55,548 nucleotides of DNA from Terfezia claveryi. Taxonomy: Eukaryota > Ascomycota > Pezizomycetes > Pezizales > Pezizaceae. This document shows positions 21,800-32,535 of this stretch, in pieces (the stretch's first letter is position 1; each line of letters opens with the position of its first letter). The stretch is taken from contig WHUX01000293.1 of assembly GCA_015179025.1 (NCBI GenBank), positions 1 to 55,548 on the forward strand, in the 5' to 3' direction. The translations under genes and the position numbers were made by a program. The notes below the pieces were generated by a model. That model had not been told where the DNA came from. It did not search any database and saw nothing but the letters and a program-made list of their open reading frames with translations.

Positions 21800-22590
21800 T
21801 ATACTCTTGAGATATTCCCTATCTATATATACAGCTATAGCTAGGTATGGGAACTCACCAGATAACCTATTGACTCTATGTGAAGGCCTAGCTAATTGCT
21901 CTTAGAATACCCAAAGTGCAGTTGTGAAATATCCTCAATCTATGTACACAGATACAGGCATAGCTAGGTATATGAACTCTTCCAAAAGCCAGCAGACTCT
22001 ATGTGAGGGCATTGCTAATTGCTCTTAGGACTCTGCAAGTACTCATCCGAGATTTTCCTTATCTATATAGGTAGATATAGTTAGGTACGTGAACTTGCCA
22101 GTAACCAGCAAACTCTATGTGAAAGCATTGCTAATTACCTTTAGGACTCTAAAAGTAGACTTCCAAAATGTCCTTTATCACTATAGGTAGATATAGGTAG
22201 GTATCTGAACTTGTCCGAAAGCCAGTAAATATTATGTAAGATCATTGCTAATTGCTCTTAGCATGCCACAAGTGCTCTCCCAAGATATCCCCCATCTATA
22301 TAGGTAGACATAGCTAGATATATAAACTTGTCAGAAACCAGTGGACTCTATATTAAGAAATTACTAATTGCTCTTAGAACTCCACAAGTGGACTCCCAAG
22401 ATGTTCCCCATCTATATAGTTAGATATAGCCTAGTATGTGAACTCATCAGAAACCTAGCAGACTCTATATGAGGGCATTGCTGATTACTCTTAGGACTCT
22501 GCAAGTGCTCTCCTAAGATGTCCTCCATCTATATAGGTATATATAGCTAGGTATGTGAACTCACCAGAAACCAGTAGACTCAGTAGGATC
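21800..22590. repeat. Right-arm tandem array, seven units of about 115 bp
   Basis: Inverted counterpart of 12705-13760. Seven occurrences of the TAGCTAGGTAYGTGAACT-type junction can be counted, the same number as in the left arm, with no MITE inside. Confidence 0.8.
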
Positions 22591-22921
22591 ATCTAGTTGA
22601 TTGCTCTACTACTAGAGGTGGCTTATAGCAGTGGATAACAACATCTACCAGCAATTGGGTGGCCGTGGATAGGTGTAGTCTTGCTATATCAGTAAAGGTG
22701 ATTACTACTTTATAGAGAGCTAATATCTAAGAAAGGCGGCAATTGGGGGAGGCATATGTATAGGACAGAGTCCTCGAGAAATCTATGATACAATGGTTTA
22801 GTAGAACTATAAATATGGCTTTTTAGTATATATAGAAGCTCAAGTTTACATAGTGCATATAATTTATTGCTTATACCTGGCTGCTTTTACCTGACTACCC
22901 CTATCTACCTACCTGCACTTG

Positions 22922-23599
22922 TGTAATAAATGGTACTAGACAGTATTCATTCGGTACCGTTTATACAATCTATATTCGTAGGCACGGACGTTTGTGTATT
23001 TCGGTTCTGCTGAGGTAAGACCTCAGAAGGGTAGGGAGATTACTATGTGGGACGTTCCCTGAGGGAACAGTAATTAACTGGTGTAATTTATCTTATATGA
23101 TTTGTGCTATCTAAGCTATATGATCTTGATCTGATCGAAATATAGGCTTGCTTGCTCTGAGTGCTTGCTTTGTTGCTTCTTCTCTTTTGTGGATTCCAGA
23201 GGGAATCCAGCGGCCTATTTATACTCCGCTGAGATCTGATGACCTTGGAAATAAATACAATAAAGGGTGGCACACCAGAAGGTGGTGCGCTGTACAAAAG
23301 GGGTTATGTGGCCATTATAATGAGTCATACACCATAAACGATAGTCATGTGGCCATAGTAATGAGTCACACGCCTTAAACAGAGGTCACGCGGCCATAAT
23401 GAGGGTGTCTTCATATGGCAAGTGCCATGGAACTTCCCATGGCAAATTCTGCGTGCTATGGACGCTTATAAAGCAATAGGAGGTGGTAGAAGGCTAGTCC
23501 TTCAACCGAGAGGCTTAGTTACATAACATAGTAGTAATATAGGAAATACAAAAGTATATAATCAATTATATAAGCAATGAAATAACGTTCTGCATTACA
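22922..23599 (-). repeat. Solo LTR of the D-end family
   Basis: 678 bp, TGTAATGCAGAACG to TTTATTACA on the minus strand, flanked by perfect 5-bp duplications ACTTG at 22917-22921 and 23600-23604. A related LTR in the opposite orientation is at 53751-54420. Inside are roughly 42-bp tandem units with TGACTCA (Gcn4/AP-1 type) at 23321-23327 and 23362-23368 (read as TGAGTCA on plus), a TGCCATGG-GAAGTT-CCATGGCA dyad and a TATAAATAGGCCGC promoter. No internal region remains, so LTR-LTR recombination removed it. Confidence 0.92.
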
Positions 23600-24016
23600 A
23601 CTTGCCTAGCTGCTATTACTATTATTCACCATATACACCAAGTAGGGTAGACATGTTGCCTGCCAGGTAGTTGTACCAGGATGTACATTTATGTTTCAGA
23701 GGCATTCTGTACTTTTAGAGCACCTGGATATTATACGACTATAGATTAGCACCTGGGGGAAGAACAAGTATACAGCTTAAGGGTATGGATGTACAAGATA
23801 GGGCGCCAAGGCATTGTTGCACAATACAGAACCCTAAAGCACAAAGCTCTAAGGTACAGCTTCATAGCATGGATTGTATTAAGAACTAGTCCTGGGTTGT
23901 ACTCTATCAGGGAGCGGCGCTCAGGCGACAACAGCCTTCTGTACTGCGCCATTAACTATCAGTTTGTCTTTAGATCATTATGGGTGTTGGATACTATAAA
24001 AGCAAACTGGGATCAT

Positions 24017-25375
24017 TTCTAATGGAAGAGGATGAAGAAGAAGCTGAAAATATTGAAGTAGAAGGAATAGATGTAGTATGATAGTAGAAAAGAGATAGAC
24101 TATAGGTTGTACCCCCTGAGTTTAAGTTGAAAATACTAAGACAACACTATGATAGTCAAATGGCAGAACATTAGGGAAGACATCATACTCTAGAGCTAGT
24201 GTCAAGGAACTTCACATGGAATAAGTAGTAAGAAGATATTACAAACTAGATAGTAGGAGGTACTAACTATTAAAAAGCAAAGATAGATAAGTATAGTAGG
24301 CAAATGAAGCTAGTACCAATGCCAACTGGAGAATAACTATTTGAGGAAATGGCTATAGACTTCATTAGTAAGCTACTAGAGTTAGAAGGTTTTAATATAA
24401 TACTTATTATTATAGACTAGTGTATGAATGTATAATACTATATTCCGGCAAAGACTATATGGACAGTATCTGATGTTACTGATACCTACATTAATAAGAT
24501 ATGGAAACTCTATAGCCCCCCTCAACATATTACCTCTAAATATGTTCTACAATTTCCCTCTAGATTCTTTAAAGAGCTTAACCAAATGCTCAACATTACC
24601 CTTCATCTTTCCACTACCTACTACTCTCAGATTGATGGACTTGCAAAATGAGCAGTCCAAACACTTAAGCAATACCTCCATATTTACTATCATTATAGGC
24701 AGGCCCTATAGAAATAATAGCTACTCTTAGCTGAGTTTACCTATAATACTACTACCCACTTTATCTACAAATACTCCCCTACCGAAGTCTTTATAGCTTC
24801 AACCCTCATACTATTCACTTCTTAAATGATTCCAAATTCTCCTCTCCCATTGCAGAAGAATACATAGACCGAATCATAACTGTACACAACCAAATTTATG
24901 ATACTCTCAAGCTAATCAACTATAAAAGAAGTGCTATTCACCTCAAAAAGACTTGGAAGTTTGCTATTGATAACTAGGTATTAGTTTACTACCAGAACCT
25001 ACAAATATGAGCTGAAAACAACTATTTCTACATCAGGAAGTAGATAGGATCCTATAAGGTTATTAAGGCTATTAGTTTAGATACATATAGGCTTGAAGTT
25101 CCATAAGGTATATGATAGTACAATATTGTTTATATAACCCTTCTTCAGTTATTTAAAAAATGAAATGAGCCATAAAATATAAATATAGATAAACCAGATA
25201 ACTTTGAAGTTGAATCTATAGTGGACTCTAACTAAAATAGAGCAGTGGTTAAGTATAGAGTACATTGGGTAGGATATTCAGAGTTTAAAGATACTTGGAA
25301 AATATTTGACAAGCTAGACAACTGTTCTGAAAAGCCAAGAGAGTACTATAAGATATTTCCTAATAAGCCATGAGA
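24017..25375 (+). pseudogene. Integrase and chromodomain remnant of element B
   Basis: Resumes the polyprotein cut at 12.0 kb. Zinc-binding region: FKLKILRQHYDSQMAEH, then HHTLELVSRNFTW. Core: MAIDFISKLLELEGFN (first D kept), ITSKYVLQFPSRF (second D lost) and SQIDGLAK, stop, AVQTLKQYL (E lost). The C-terminal chromodomain is well kept: FEVESIVDSN, then VVKYRVHWVGYSEFKDTW, about 25.20-25.35 kb. Stops replace Q and W codons. Inactive. Confidence 0.85.
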
Positions 25376-25684
25376 TAAAAGTAATACATGAAGCTGGCTC
25401 TATATCAGGAAATTTTAATAGATAAAGACATGGTACCTTTTACTCTCCTACTTGTTACCTTTTTTCTGTTAGTTTTTTGGTGAAAGGTTTAGTTTTTAAT
25501 AGCTATGGCATGTATGTTTAGACATACTGGTCTTGTAGTACCCTTAAATAGGAGAGAAGGTATCTAGCTAGTTAGTTAGTATCTACCACTAGAAAGTTAC
25601 CTAAGTTATTACTAATACTTGTTTTATCCAAAGTTAAAAGGACTTGTATTTACCTAAGATTAGCTGCCTTGAAATAGGGAGTAA

Positions 25685-26297
25685 TATTATGGCTTAAGTA
25701 AAGAGCCTACACTTACAGTGGAAACTGATACCCTACTATAGCTACTAACTATGATGGATTGATTATCTATACAGATGTTGGTAGTATGCTTAGGAGTAAA
25801 GTATTAAAGGAATTGGCTATAGAAGTATGTATCTCTAAGGTTGGCTCATATATATGTATTTTCTTTGATATGTTTCCATTATATTCTTATGTTTGTTATT
25901 TATATGTTATTAATAGTTATACTGAAGTTCAGCTCCTATACATTAGCCTAAATACAACACATTATAGTTTAGGCTACCTAATCAATATATATTAGACTGC
26001 AGTGTTCTTAATTGGGAAGTGGTTTCCCATTTAGGCAACAATCTGATATCAGTACTACCAAGCTATTATAAGAAATATTATCTGGATCTGATTACTCATT
26101 ATCAGATTAATATTTCTATAAAACCCACCACGTTTATATAGTTTATACAATAAGACTCAAAAAGTATTCTAAGTCTCATATAGCTTTACTCTTATTGAGT
26201 CTGCAATACACTTGAGTTATAACTATGTTTTTACTTTACTCTGTAATTATCTATTCATTCTCTGAAGTATTTGCATAGTTATAGCCTACCTGTCATA
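25685..26297 (+). repeat. 3' LTR of element B
   Basis: 613 bp starting TATTATGGCTTAAG (from TGTTATGGCTCAGG) and ending CCTACCTGTCATA. It matches the less mutated LTR at 41569-42178, read inverted, along its length. A purine stretch, GAAATAGGGAG, precedes it at about 25671-25681. TATA-like CTATAAAACCC near 26116. Differences from the sister copy are mostly G-to-A at TG and C-to-T at CA or CG, as RIP makes. Confidence 0.85.
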
Positions 26298-27267
26298 TAA
26301 TCTGGAATTACAGAAGAATAGATAAAGTAAATCGAGCTAATAAATTAGCACAATATGAACTATGCAAATATTGAAAACCTAATAATAAAGACCTAAACCT
26401 CTATACATGTACTTCAATAAAATGACCTATTATTCCTAGTAATACAACCTATGTTGAAGATAACTACACATCTAAACTAAGAGAAATTTTCACTCTACTT
26501 TCAATATATTCCTGTAACTGCTTCTGGACTTGCTAAAATAAAGAGGTATATAGATCATGGATTTCATAACCTAAAGTTGCCTATGAAATTAGATGATATA
26601 AAAGATTACAATATTATAGTAGTCAAATAAAATATGTATTTTCAACTATTGTAAATAAGGAATTTAAACTAACAATAAAGGTTGCAAGATACTCATATGT
26701 AACCTATATCAATTAGCATTAATGAGCTTACAACTAGATTTAATATTTAAACCTTAATATTAAATTATACTACTACTATACTTGTAGAAGCTACCTGTAC
26801 TACTAAAATAAATAGTGTTATTACTGCTGTACTTAAGCCTGATAAAGCTATCATTTCATTAATTCTTTTATTTTTCTTATCTTGTATTATTGGTAGGTGT
26901 GGATAGTACTTTTGAAAATATTACAGTTATGCACTTGTAGTAGTAAATTTTGCTAGTACTTTCTATGGAATACAAGTACAATGTGTACAATAAATATAGT
27001 ATCATGATAGTATATCTAGAATAGACTTCCAGATTAATTGCTTTTGTTTGTAGAAATAGTTATTAAATTGATGAAAACCAGTACCTAATACAATATAACT
27101 ATTCTGTAGTACCTGGTGTTGGCTAGTAAGGGAAGAAATATATTTCTGAACTGTAGATTGGGGTTGAGTCATTCTAGCTGAATTTGAGTAGAGAGCAGAA
27201 TAAAGAATAAAGGTAAAGGTGGTGGGAATATAATATATTTTGAAGATTTGGATATGCTAACTACCTT
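26298..27267. other. AT-rich degraded sequence, no identifiable gene
   Basis: Scattered protein-like pieces on plus (for example LAQYELCKYCKPNNKDLNLY near 26.35 kb, with a CX2C that could come from a BED-type finger) but stops everywhere and no convincing family. The MULE at 27278 is inserted in it. Confidence 0.3.
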
Positions 27268-27277
27268 CAGTATTTTG

Positions 27278-29794
27278 GAAAGAGCTTAGGCAGAACACGC
27301 TAATAATTTTACTATCCTATAAAGGAAATGTAATAGCATAGATATTTAGCTACTTTAAGATGCAGAAAAGAAGCTCATTATAATAAGGTGTTACTATACT
27401 ATATCACTACAAATTCAATTTCACTATAAATATAATATCACTATAAATACAATCAAATTAAAATATCTACCGAAGTTATAATGCCAATCTCTACTGTTGC
27501 TCTATACTTCCACACTATATTGTTTAAGTTTAGCAATCCAGTTACTATATCCCACCAAATATTTGATAAAATATACTTATATGTAGATTCAGTTTATTCC
27601 AAGCTTCAGCAAGAACTGCTGCAAGCTTATAGTATAGTACGTGTTCAGAATATAAGTGCAGACTTTAAAAAAGTAGAAAGTCAAGCATAGCTCGAGTTAC
27701 AGATACTGATAGCAAAGTTATTAAATGCCAGTAGAGTAGTATATGAAATACAGACCTTTATAATGTCTGAATTAAGGTTTCGAGTCTAGTTGATAGTATA
27801 GCAGTTACGGTTGTATATCTTAATGAACATACCTATACTTATGATATTGAGGAGAACTTTTGGATAAAATAACCAAGTATATTAGTGGGATATATTAAGT
27901 CTGAAGTAGCCAAAAATTACTCTACTTCTCAGATTTACTATACTGTCCATAGTATAGATAAATATAAAGGCTTTGAACAGCTGAAAGAGCTTAGTAGCTC
28001 ATCTTTAAAATCATTTGTAAGACTCTATTCAGAGGAAGTATAATATCTTGATTGCTAATGAATTTAGTGTATAGAAAAGATATTAGGAAGTTAAAGTGAG
28101 GATTAGGGTTAGCAGACCTATGAGCACTTTTACATAGCAAGCTATTTGAGGATGACATTCTTCATGCTTGTAGTTTGTTAATGGAATGGAGGTAGTTATT
28201 TAAACAACTTCATATAGTCAATAGTAAGAAGGAGTAAAGATAGAGATTAGTCTTTGCTCATTCTACAAGACTTTTAATACTGTAAAAGTAAGGCTGGTTT
28301 ACACAATTTCATACTATACATAAGCTCAATAGATGGGGTCACAATATATTTTCATTTCTTGTTTATAATGAGGATAATATATGAATTCCAACTGCGCACT
28401 TGGTTATTGAGTGAGAGAATAGAGATATCATCACTAAAAGATTAAGGCATATAAAGCAGTGGTATAGTGGTATATCCAAATTAATTTTTTTTTTCAGTAT
28501 TTTACTAATATAAATAATTAGGCAAATGGCAGCTATGTTATATTATAACCGATGATTCTACAATTAAACAATATGCAATCCATCTAGCATTTCCAGGTCT
28601 TAATGCAAGTGAGTAAGAAGTAGCTCATCTTCTTTGCTTTGTTCACTCTAACTGAACCCTCCTCTAATAATTTAGCTTTAATACCAACAAGCCTATATAT
28701 CAGCTTCTTAAGCATGCTATATACTGCTTTATTGAGATCAAAAATTGTAAGCTATGTGAACAGGCAATTACGGCCACTGCTGAGAAAGAAATGGCAAAAT
28801 ACATTTATATCCACTAGCTTTACAATATACTTAAGTAAATAATGTATACTTAGCAGTATAGTCCTTTCCTCCTTCAACCCACCACTATAAATATCTATAA
28901 AGTATGGTATTGTAAACTAAAGCCTAGTACTGTGCCATCCAAAGGACAAGTAGTATTATATAGTATTCATGACATGATTTTAAATATTATAGATACTACA
29001 AATGATATTGACAATTGAGCTAAGATGGCCAAAAATCACTTTCGAAATCACAAACTTGCTGTTTGTACAAAATAGTATACAAAAATAGGTCAACTACTAG
29101 TTCCTATTCAGAAATTGCTTGCCTGTGAGCTTGATACTATTGAGGAGTATATAGCAAAGGGGAAGAAGTTACCTAGGTTTGATGAGAATTTACAGTATCA
29201 CTACAAATTCCATAGACAATACTTACTTCCATGCCATTATATCTTCTATTTTAATACTAAACTTAAAGTGTTGACTATAGTATAGTGGAAGGTGTACTTG
29301 ATGATGTTTAAAGAGTGTAGTATAGAAGTGTATAAGACTGTGGGTGCTATATAGGTAGAAACTGAAAACGATAGTGGGCGAAATACTGAGAGGACTAATA
29401 TTATTGGTCGAGTATGGGAAAGCTTTGAGCAGGTACAATAGCAGCTCTATACTGCATATGAGTTGATGGATCAGCTTAACCTAGATAACAATACAGTATA
29501 AAGTTAGCAAATTGAAGAATGGGGTAATAATGTACAGTTTAGGTTAGCCAGTCTGACAAGTGTTCATGGTGAAGATATTGTAAATAGACATAGGCCATGG
29601 GAATTGTAGATAGGAATAGATAGTATCGGTGGTGATATTGATTTGCAGTGAAATTGTATTTGTAGTGATACAGTATGGTGACACCTCGTCATGACGAGCC
29701 CCTTTCCTGCATCTTAAAGTAGCTAGATATCTATGCTGCTGCTTTTCCTTCATAGGATAGTAAAATTATTAGCGTGTTCTGCCTGAGCCCCTTC
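27278..29794 (+). mobile_element. Mutator-like DNA transposon (MULE), degenerate
   Basis: 2,517 bp with inverted ends of about 195 bp (27278-27475 and 29600-29794): GAAAGAGCTTAGGCAGAACA on the left pairs with GAAGGGGCTCAGGCAGAACA from the right. Flanks are 10-bp duplications, CAGTATTTTG (27268-27277) and CGGTATTTCG (29795-29804), differing by two transitions. Long inverted ends and 9-11-bp duplications are typical of Mutator-like elements, and the internal frame agrees. Confidence 0.85.
27481..29500 (+). pseudogene. MULE transposase remnant
   Basis: Read in shifting plus frames: LRKLK-like pieces, then WGHNIFSFLVYNEDNI, IPTAHLVIE, RLRHIKQWYSG, ITDDSTIKQYAIHLAFPG and VAHLLCFVHSN. The order 'partner recalled, hidden DDE core, TD..., CxxH-like block' fits the MULE transposase domain, in which a VTDxxxA block precedes a CxxH block. 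Further on, EAWHCKLK-like text survives as VWYCKLKPSTVPSKGQVV. Stops are TAG and TAA at expected Q, R and W codons. The first ATG after the left end is at 27481. No product is possible. Confidence 0.6.
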
Positions 29795-30189
29795 CGGTAT
29801 TTCGCGGTTGCAATGACCTCCGGGCTCGAGCTCGTGGCTCGAGCCGGAGTCTCGAGCCGGCTCGTCTCGTGCCCAGGCCTAGTAATGCCGGAATCTCATG
29901 TATAAGAAGGGCCGAAACGGTGGATATGTGGATATGGCGAGATATGGAATATGGAAAGAGAGATATGGGATATGGAAAGAGAGATATGGATATAGGGATA
30001 GCGAGAGATATGGAATATTGAATATAAGAATTATTGGACTGCTACGCAGGCTGATTATTGGGCTTATTTACGCCGGCTTCTCTACTGTTGTTCCTACTAT
30101 TTTTACTCCTCGCTACTACTTGCTCAGTTGTTTTGCTCTCAGAACTCGGTCACTCAGTGCATGTCCCTCCGCTAGGAGAGAAGTGCCTC
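29795..30189. other. GC-rich subterminal repeats and short tandem repeat
   Basis: 29825-29880 is unusually GC-rich with GGCTCGAG/CTCGAGCC repeated and ends GTGCCCAGGCCTA, resembling the ends of hAT transposons; no partner end was found. 29935-30015 holds about three copies of a 20-22-bp unit, GAGATATGGRATATGGAAAG. Confidence 0.35.
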
Positions 30190-30945
30190 TATAGCGGGCC
30201 CCCCTGCCACCAACGACAGATGTGCTGGTTTATTGGTGGGGGCTAGAGTCGAGGTGGACTTGGGTTGTTGTTGGAGCTACTGCTGCTGGGACTGTTGGGG
30301 GTTATGGGTAGCTGGGCGGAAGGTTCGTCGGTGGCGGAGCTGAGCCATCCGTTGCTCTACCCTGGATGCCTGATCAATTGATTCATCCAGGGTTTTGGCT
30401 TCTGGGAGCCTAATCATAGCCTGCTATATTTCATCGTTCAACCCCTCCTGAAACTACTCTAGTTTGGATTGGTTGTTCCACAACACCCCCACCGCCAACC
30501 TTAAGGATTCTGCTACATAAGTTGACAGGTCCTGGTTGCGCTGTCTCAACTCTAGGAGGGTACGACTGGCTGTTCCCACCACATCCGGGTCCCCAAAGGC
30601 ACGATCCAGGATCGTGAAAAGTCCTGAGACATCATCGAGTTTGATTCCAGCATCCTGGACATAAGGTTGAATTTGGTCAGTTGCCTTCCCCTCCAGTAGG
30701 GCGAACACATATGCTAGTCGATGTTGGTCTGATGGGAACCTAGAATCCCCACTCACCTTCAGGTTGACCGCATTCTTCCAGGCTCATAAACGAGACCTGT
30801 CCCCGTTGAACCTGGGGGGAGTTGGAATGCTCTCGGTCTTGATAGTTGGTGCGGAGGGTGGAGATGCCGACATGGCGGCCATGGCGCAGTTAAGAGTTTG
30901 GATCGTAGTGCGCTCGCACATGGTTGTGACAAAAACAATCAAGTA
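30190..30945 (-). pseudogene. gag fragment of the element C family
   Basis: Minus-strand frames match gag of element C: TIKTESIPTPPRFNGDRSRL, SDQHRLAYVFALLEGKATDQ, FGDPDVVGTASRTLLELRQ, then PEAKTLDESIDQASRVEQR. Stops and a frameshift interrupt it. Where C has its deletion (KLVTR) this copy keeps KATDQIQPYV, and where C has a TAG this copy has CAA, so it independently supports the frame of C. The N-terminus is lost near 30930 beside the word TGTCACAACCAT, which equals the first 12 bases of the C LTR. Confidence 0.85.
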
Positions 30946-31309
30946 AACCTCTGCAACCTGGTTTTCAGCAAAGCTGCTATCAATCTGGAAAATGTAAGGC
31001 GGTTTCATTTGTTGCTATTAGTTCATCAGATGGAGAAAAAATATCAGTGCAGATGAGCTTGATAAGTGGGACAGTAATTCAGAAACTCTTTCTGTTACCT
31101 CAGATAGTTCTATTTTTTCTACTATTACTCTTGCTACTCTGGCCGCAGGGCGCTCGGCGGGATTATACCCCCGCCTGTCCTACTCAGGCCCCTCACAGAC
31201 CTCCCACAATCGTTCTGGGCTCCGTGTAACTAGATCTCGTGCGTCTGGTAGATAGCCGAATAACTTGAGCCACTTCCCCATGATGGTCCGCATCCCCGTG
31301 AAGTATTGT

Positions 31310-31446
31310 AGCCTCGGACATGGCAGGTTAATTTGCCACGTCCCTCAATCCGCTCGGGTTTCCGGGTGGCTTATCGTAGCTTCTCTAACGGGAGCGCATG
31401 TGAGTAAGGAGTTTTTTTGGTTTAAAAGAAAGAAACAAAAAAAAAC
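31310..31446 (+). repeat. LINE 3' tail, copy 1
   Basis: GGCAGGTTAATTTGCCACG, TCGGGTTTCCGGGTGGC, then hairpin GCTTCT-CTAAC-GGGAGC (31379-31395) and an A-rich end. It aligns with the LINE tails at 35775 and 43735; only the tail is left. Confidence 0.7.
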
Positions 31447-32430
31447 GGGGCCATAAGATCAACGGTAACACTCTTGGCCTGTGCGTGATAATCTATATCT
31501 ACATACTTCGGCCTCACATTATTTTGGTCTTCCAGAATTCAAGCCTCCAGATACCTTTATCACCAACAGCATCTTAACTACCGCTACCATTATCACCCAT
31601 AGAGCTACAGTGCAGCCCAGCGCCGGTAACCTACTTTCTAGCACCATTCTCGCTTCTCTCGCACAGGCTATAGCAATTGCAACATTGACCACCCTCGCTT
31701 CTCGTCCACCTGCCAATCCATTGTATTAAGGACCTCTGATACGGTATTGAATTCATTCTTGCACGTGTCAAAATGTCTGCTAGCGCTCCTTTCAGATGCC
31801 CTGTCGAGGGGTGTCCTTATAATGACACCAACCGAGGCAGAATCGCTTTCCTTGACCATATTGCAGCACACACAAAACCCTATGTTTGCAATGTGTTGAA
31901 TTGCAAAATGGCATTTGGTAAATTATGTAACCTCAATCGCCACAGGCGTGCCCAACATTCAATTCCAGAAGCATACGATTTAAAGCTCGGTGATGCTCTA
32001 GTAGACGGCTCAGTCTATGATATGATTTATAACTACGAGACTCGCGAGGACCTGATCTCCTTGCTGCAGTCCCTTGGAATCAAAATCCGACAAAGTGCTC
32101 TAAATTCATGATCAGTGCCTCAGTTATGGAGATCATGGGAGGAGGTGGACCATAGGAGGTTGTGGATCACAAAGAAGGCAGAAGGAAGTTGTTGTGGAAC
32201 CAGTGCAAGATTTACGGTTAGGTTAGTGTAATGCAATACAAATTTTTGCCCTTATATTTACATGTGCTTTCAGGTAGGGTCAATGTAGTTAAGAAAGCAG
32301 CCTCTCTTAATGATTGATTGTTTGCATCATATGTTGATAATGTATGGAATTTGAATTTATCCAAATTAGGATGTGTAAGATTTGGCTGGAGCTACTGTAG
32401 TTCAGGGTTAAATAATAGCAGTTCTGTGTG
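31447..32430 (+). repeat. Zinc-finger gene unit, copy 1
   Basis: About 1 kb conserved with units at 36653-37790 and 46020-47110 (minus). It starts after an A-run with GGGCCATAAGATC and CTCTTGGCCTG, keeps about 325 bp upstream of the ORF (ACATTATTTTGGTCTTCCAG, AAGGACCTCTGATACGGT) and about 310 bp downstream (GGGTCAATGTAGTTAAG, CAGCCTCTCTTAATGA). No LTRs or inverted ends are visible. Similarity stops on both sides at different neighbours in each copy. Confidence 0.7.
31773..32111 (+). CDS. Small two-finger C2H2 protein, copy 1
   Basis: 112 codons, no intron, first ATG after a conserved leader (…GCACGTGTCAAA-ATG). Finger 1 is C-x4-C-x14-H-x3-H (FRCPVEGC … DHIAAH, residues 8-34); finger 2 is C-x4-C-x12-H-x4-H (YVCNVLNC … RHRRAQH, residues 37-62). 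The C-terminus, YETREDLISLLQSLGIKI, is predicted helical and conserved in the other copies. Zn-finger pairs of this spacing usually bind DNA, sometimes RNA or protein; no target is evident. The frame is intact among broken elements and similar to the paralogues at 36967 and 46496, which suggests a maintained product. I do not recognise a named family. Confidence 0.7.
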   Translation: MSASAPFRCPVEGCPYNDTNRGRIAFLDHIAAHTKPYVCNVLNCKMAFGKLCNLNRHRRAQHSIPEAYDLKLGDALVDGSVYDMIYNYETREDLISLLQSLGIKIRQSALNS

Positions 32431-32435
32431 CCATG

Positions 32436-32535
32436 GATTTTTTTTTTTTTTTTTAAAAACTCAGTACTCCTATGCAGCCCCGTTAGGGGGGCTATGAGGA
32501 GCCACACGGAAACCCGGTGGATTCAAGGGAAAGGC
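32436..32535 (-). repeat. LINE 3' tail, copy 2
   Basis: On the minus strand: CCACCGGGTTTCCGTGTGGC, hairpin AGCCCC … GGGGCT (32476-32493), then a long A-run (T-run 32439-32454 on plus). It truncates the downstream part of zinc-finger unit 1. Confidence 0.75.

Larger units (their letters stand above)
12000..24016. mobile_element. Large palindromic repeat with 2.3-kb arms
   Basis: Left arm 12000-14304 plus 20695-21030, right arm about 21040-24016, centre near 21035. The arms align as reverse complements throughout: CTTAAGCTGTATACTTGTTC at about 12.21 kb recurs inverted at about 23.78 kb. Without its insertions each arm is about 2.3-2.4 kb. Each arm holds seven copies of a roughly 115-bp tandem unit and an AT-rich inner array. 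No frame in the arms looks protein-coding. It interrupts element B between RNase H and integrase. Exact ends and any target duplication are unclear, so the borders may be off by some tens of bases. Confidence 0.8.
7961..26297 (+). mobile_element. Element B: RIP-mutated gypsy chromovirus split by insertions
   Basis: Parts in order: a 5' LTR stub ending at about 8010, gag from about 8080, pol to 11990, integrase and chromodomain at 24017-25375, and a 3' LTR at 25685-26297. A MITE (11567-11814) and a 12-kb palindromic repeat with its own insertions (12000-24016) interrupt it. Without them the element is near 6 kb. The 5' LTR call rests on the join GTTATAGCCTATCTACAATA at 7991-8010, which matches the LTR end and following leader of a second copy at 41.57 kb. 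Stops (mostly TAG and TAA) are dense and CpG is nearly absent. Confidence 0.8.

Noticed and set aside
26298..30189. hAT transposon enclosing the MULE
   Set aside because: Only one hAT-like GC-rich end and a doubtful CX2C piece are visible; the other end and transposase were not found, so it is kept as a note only.
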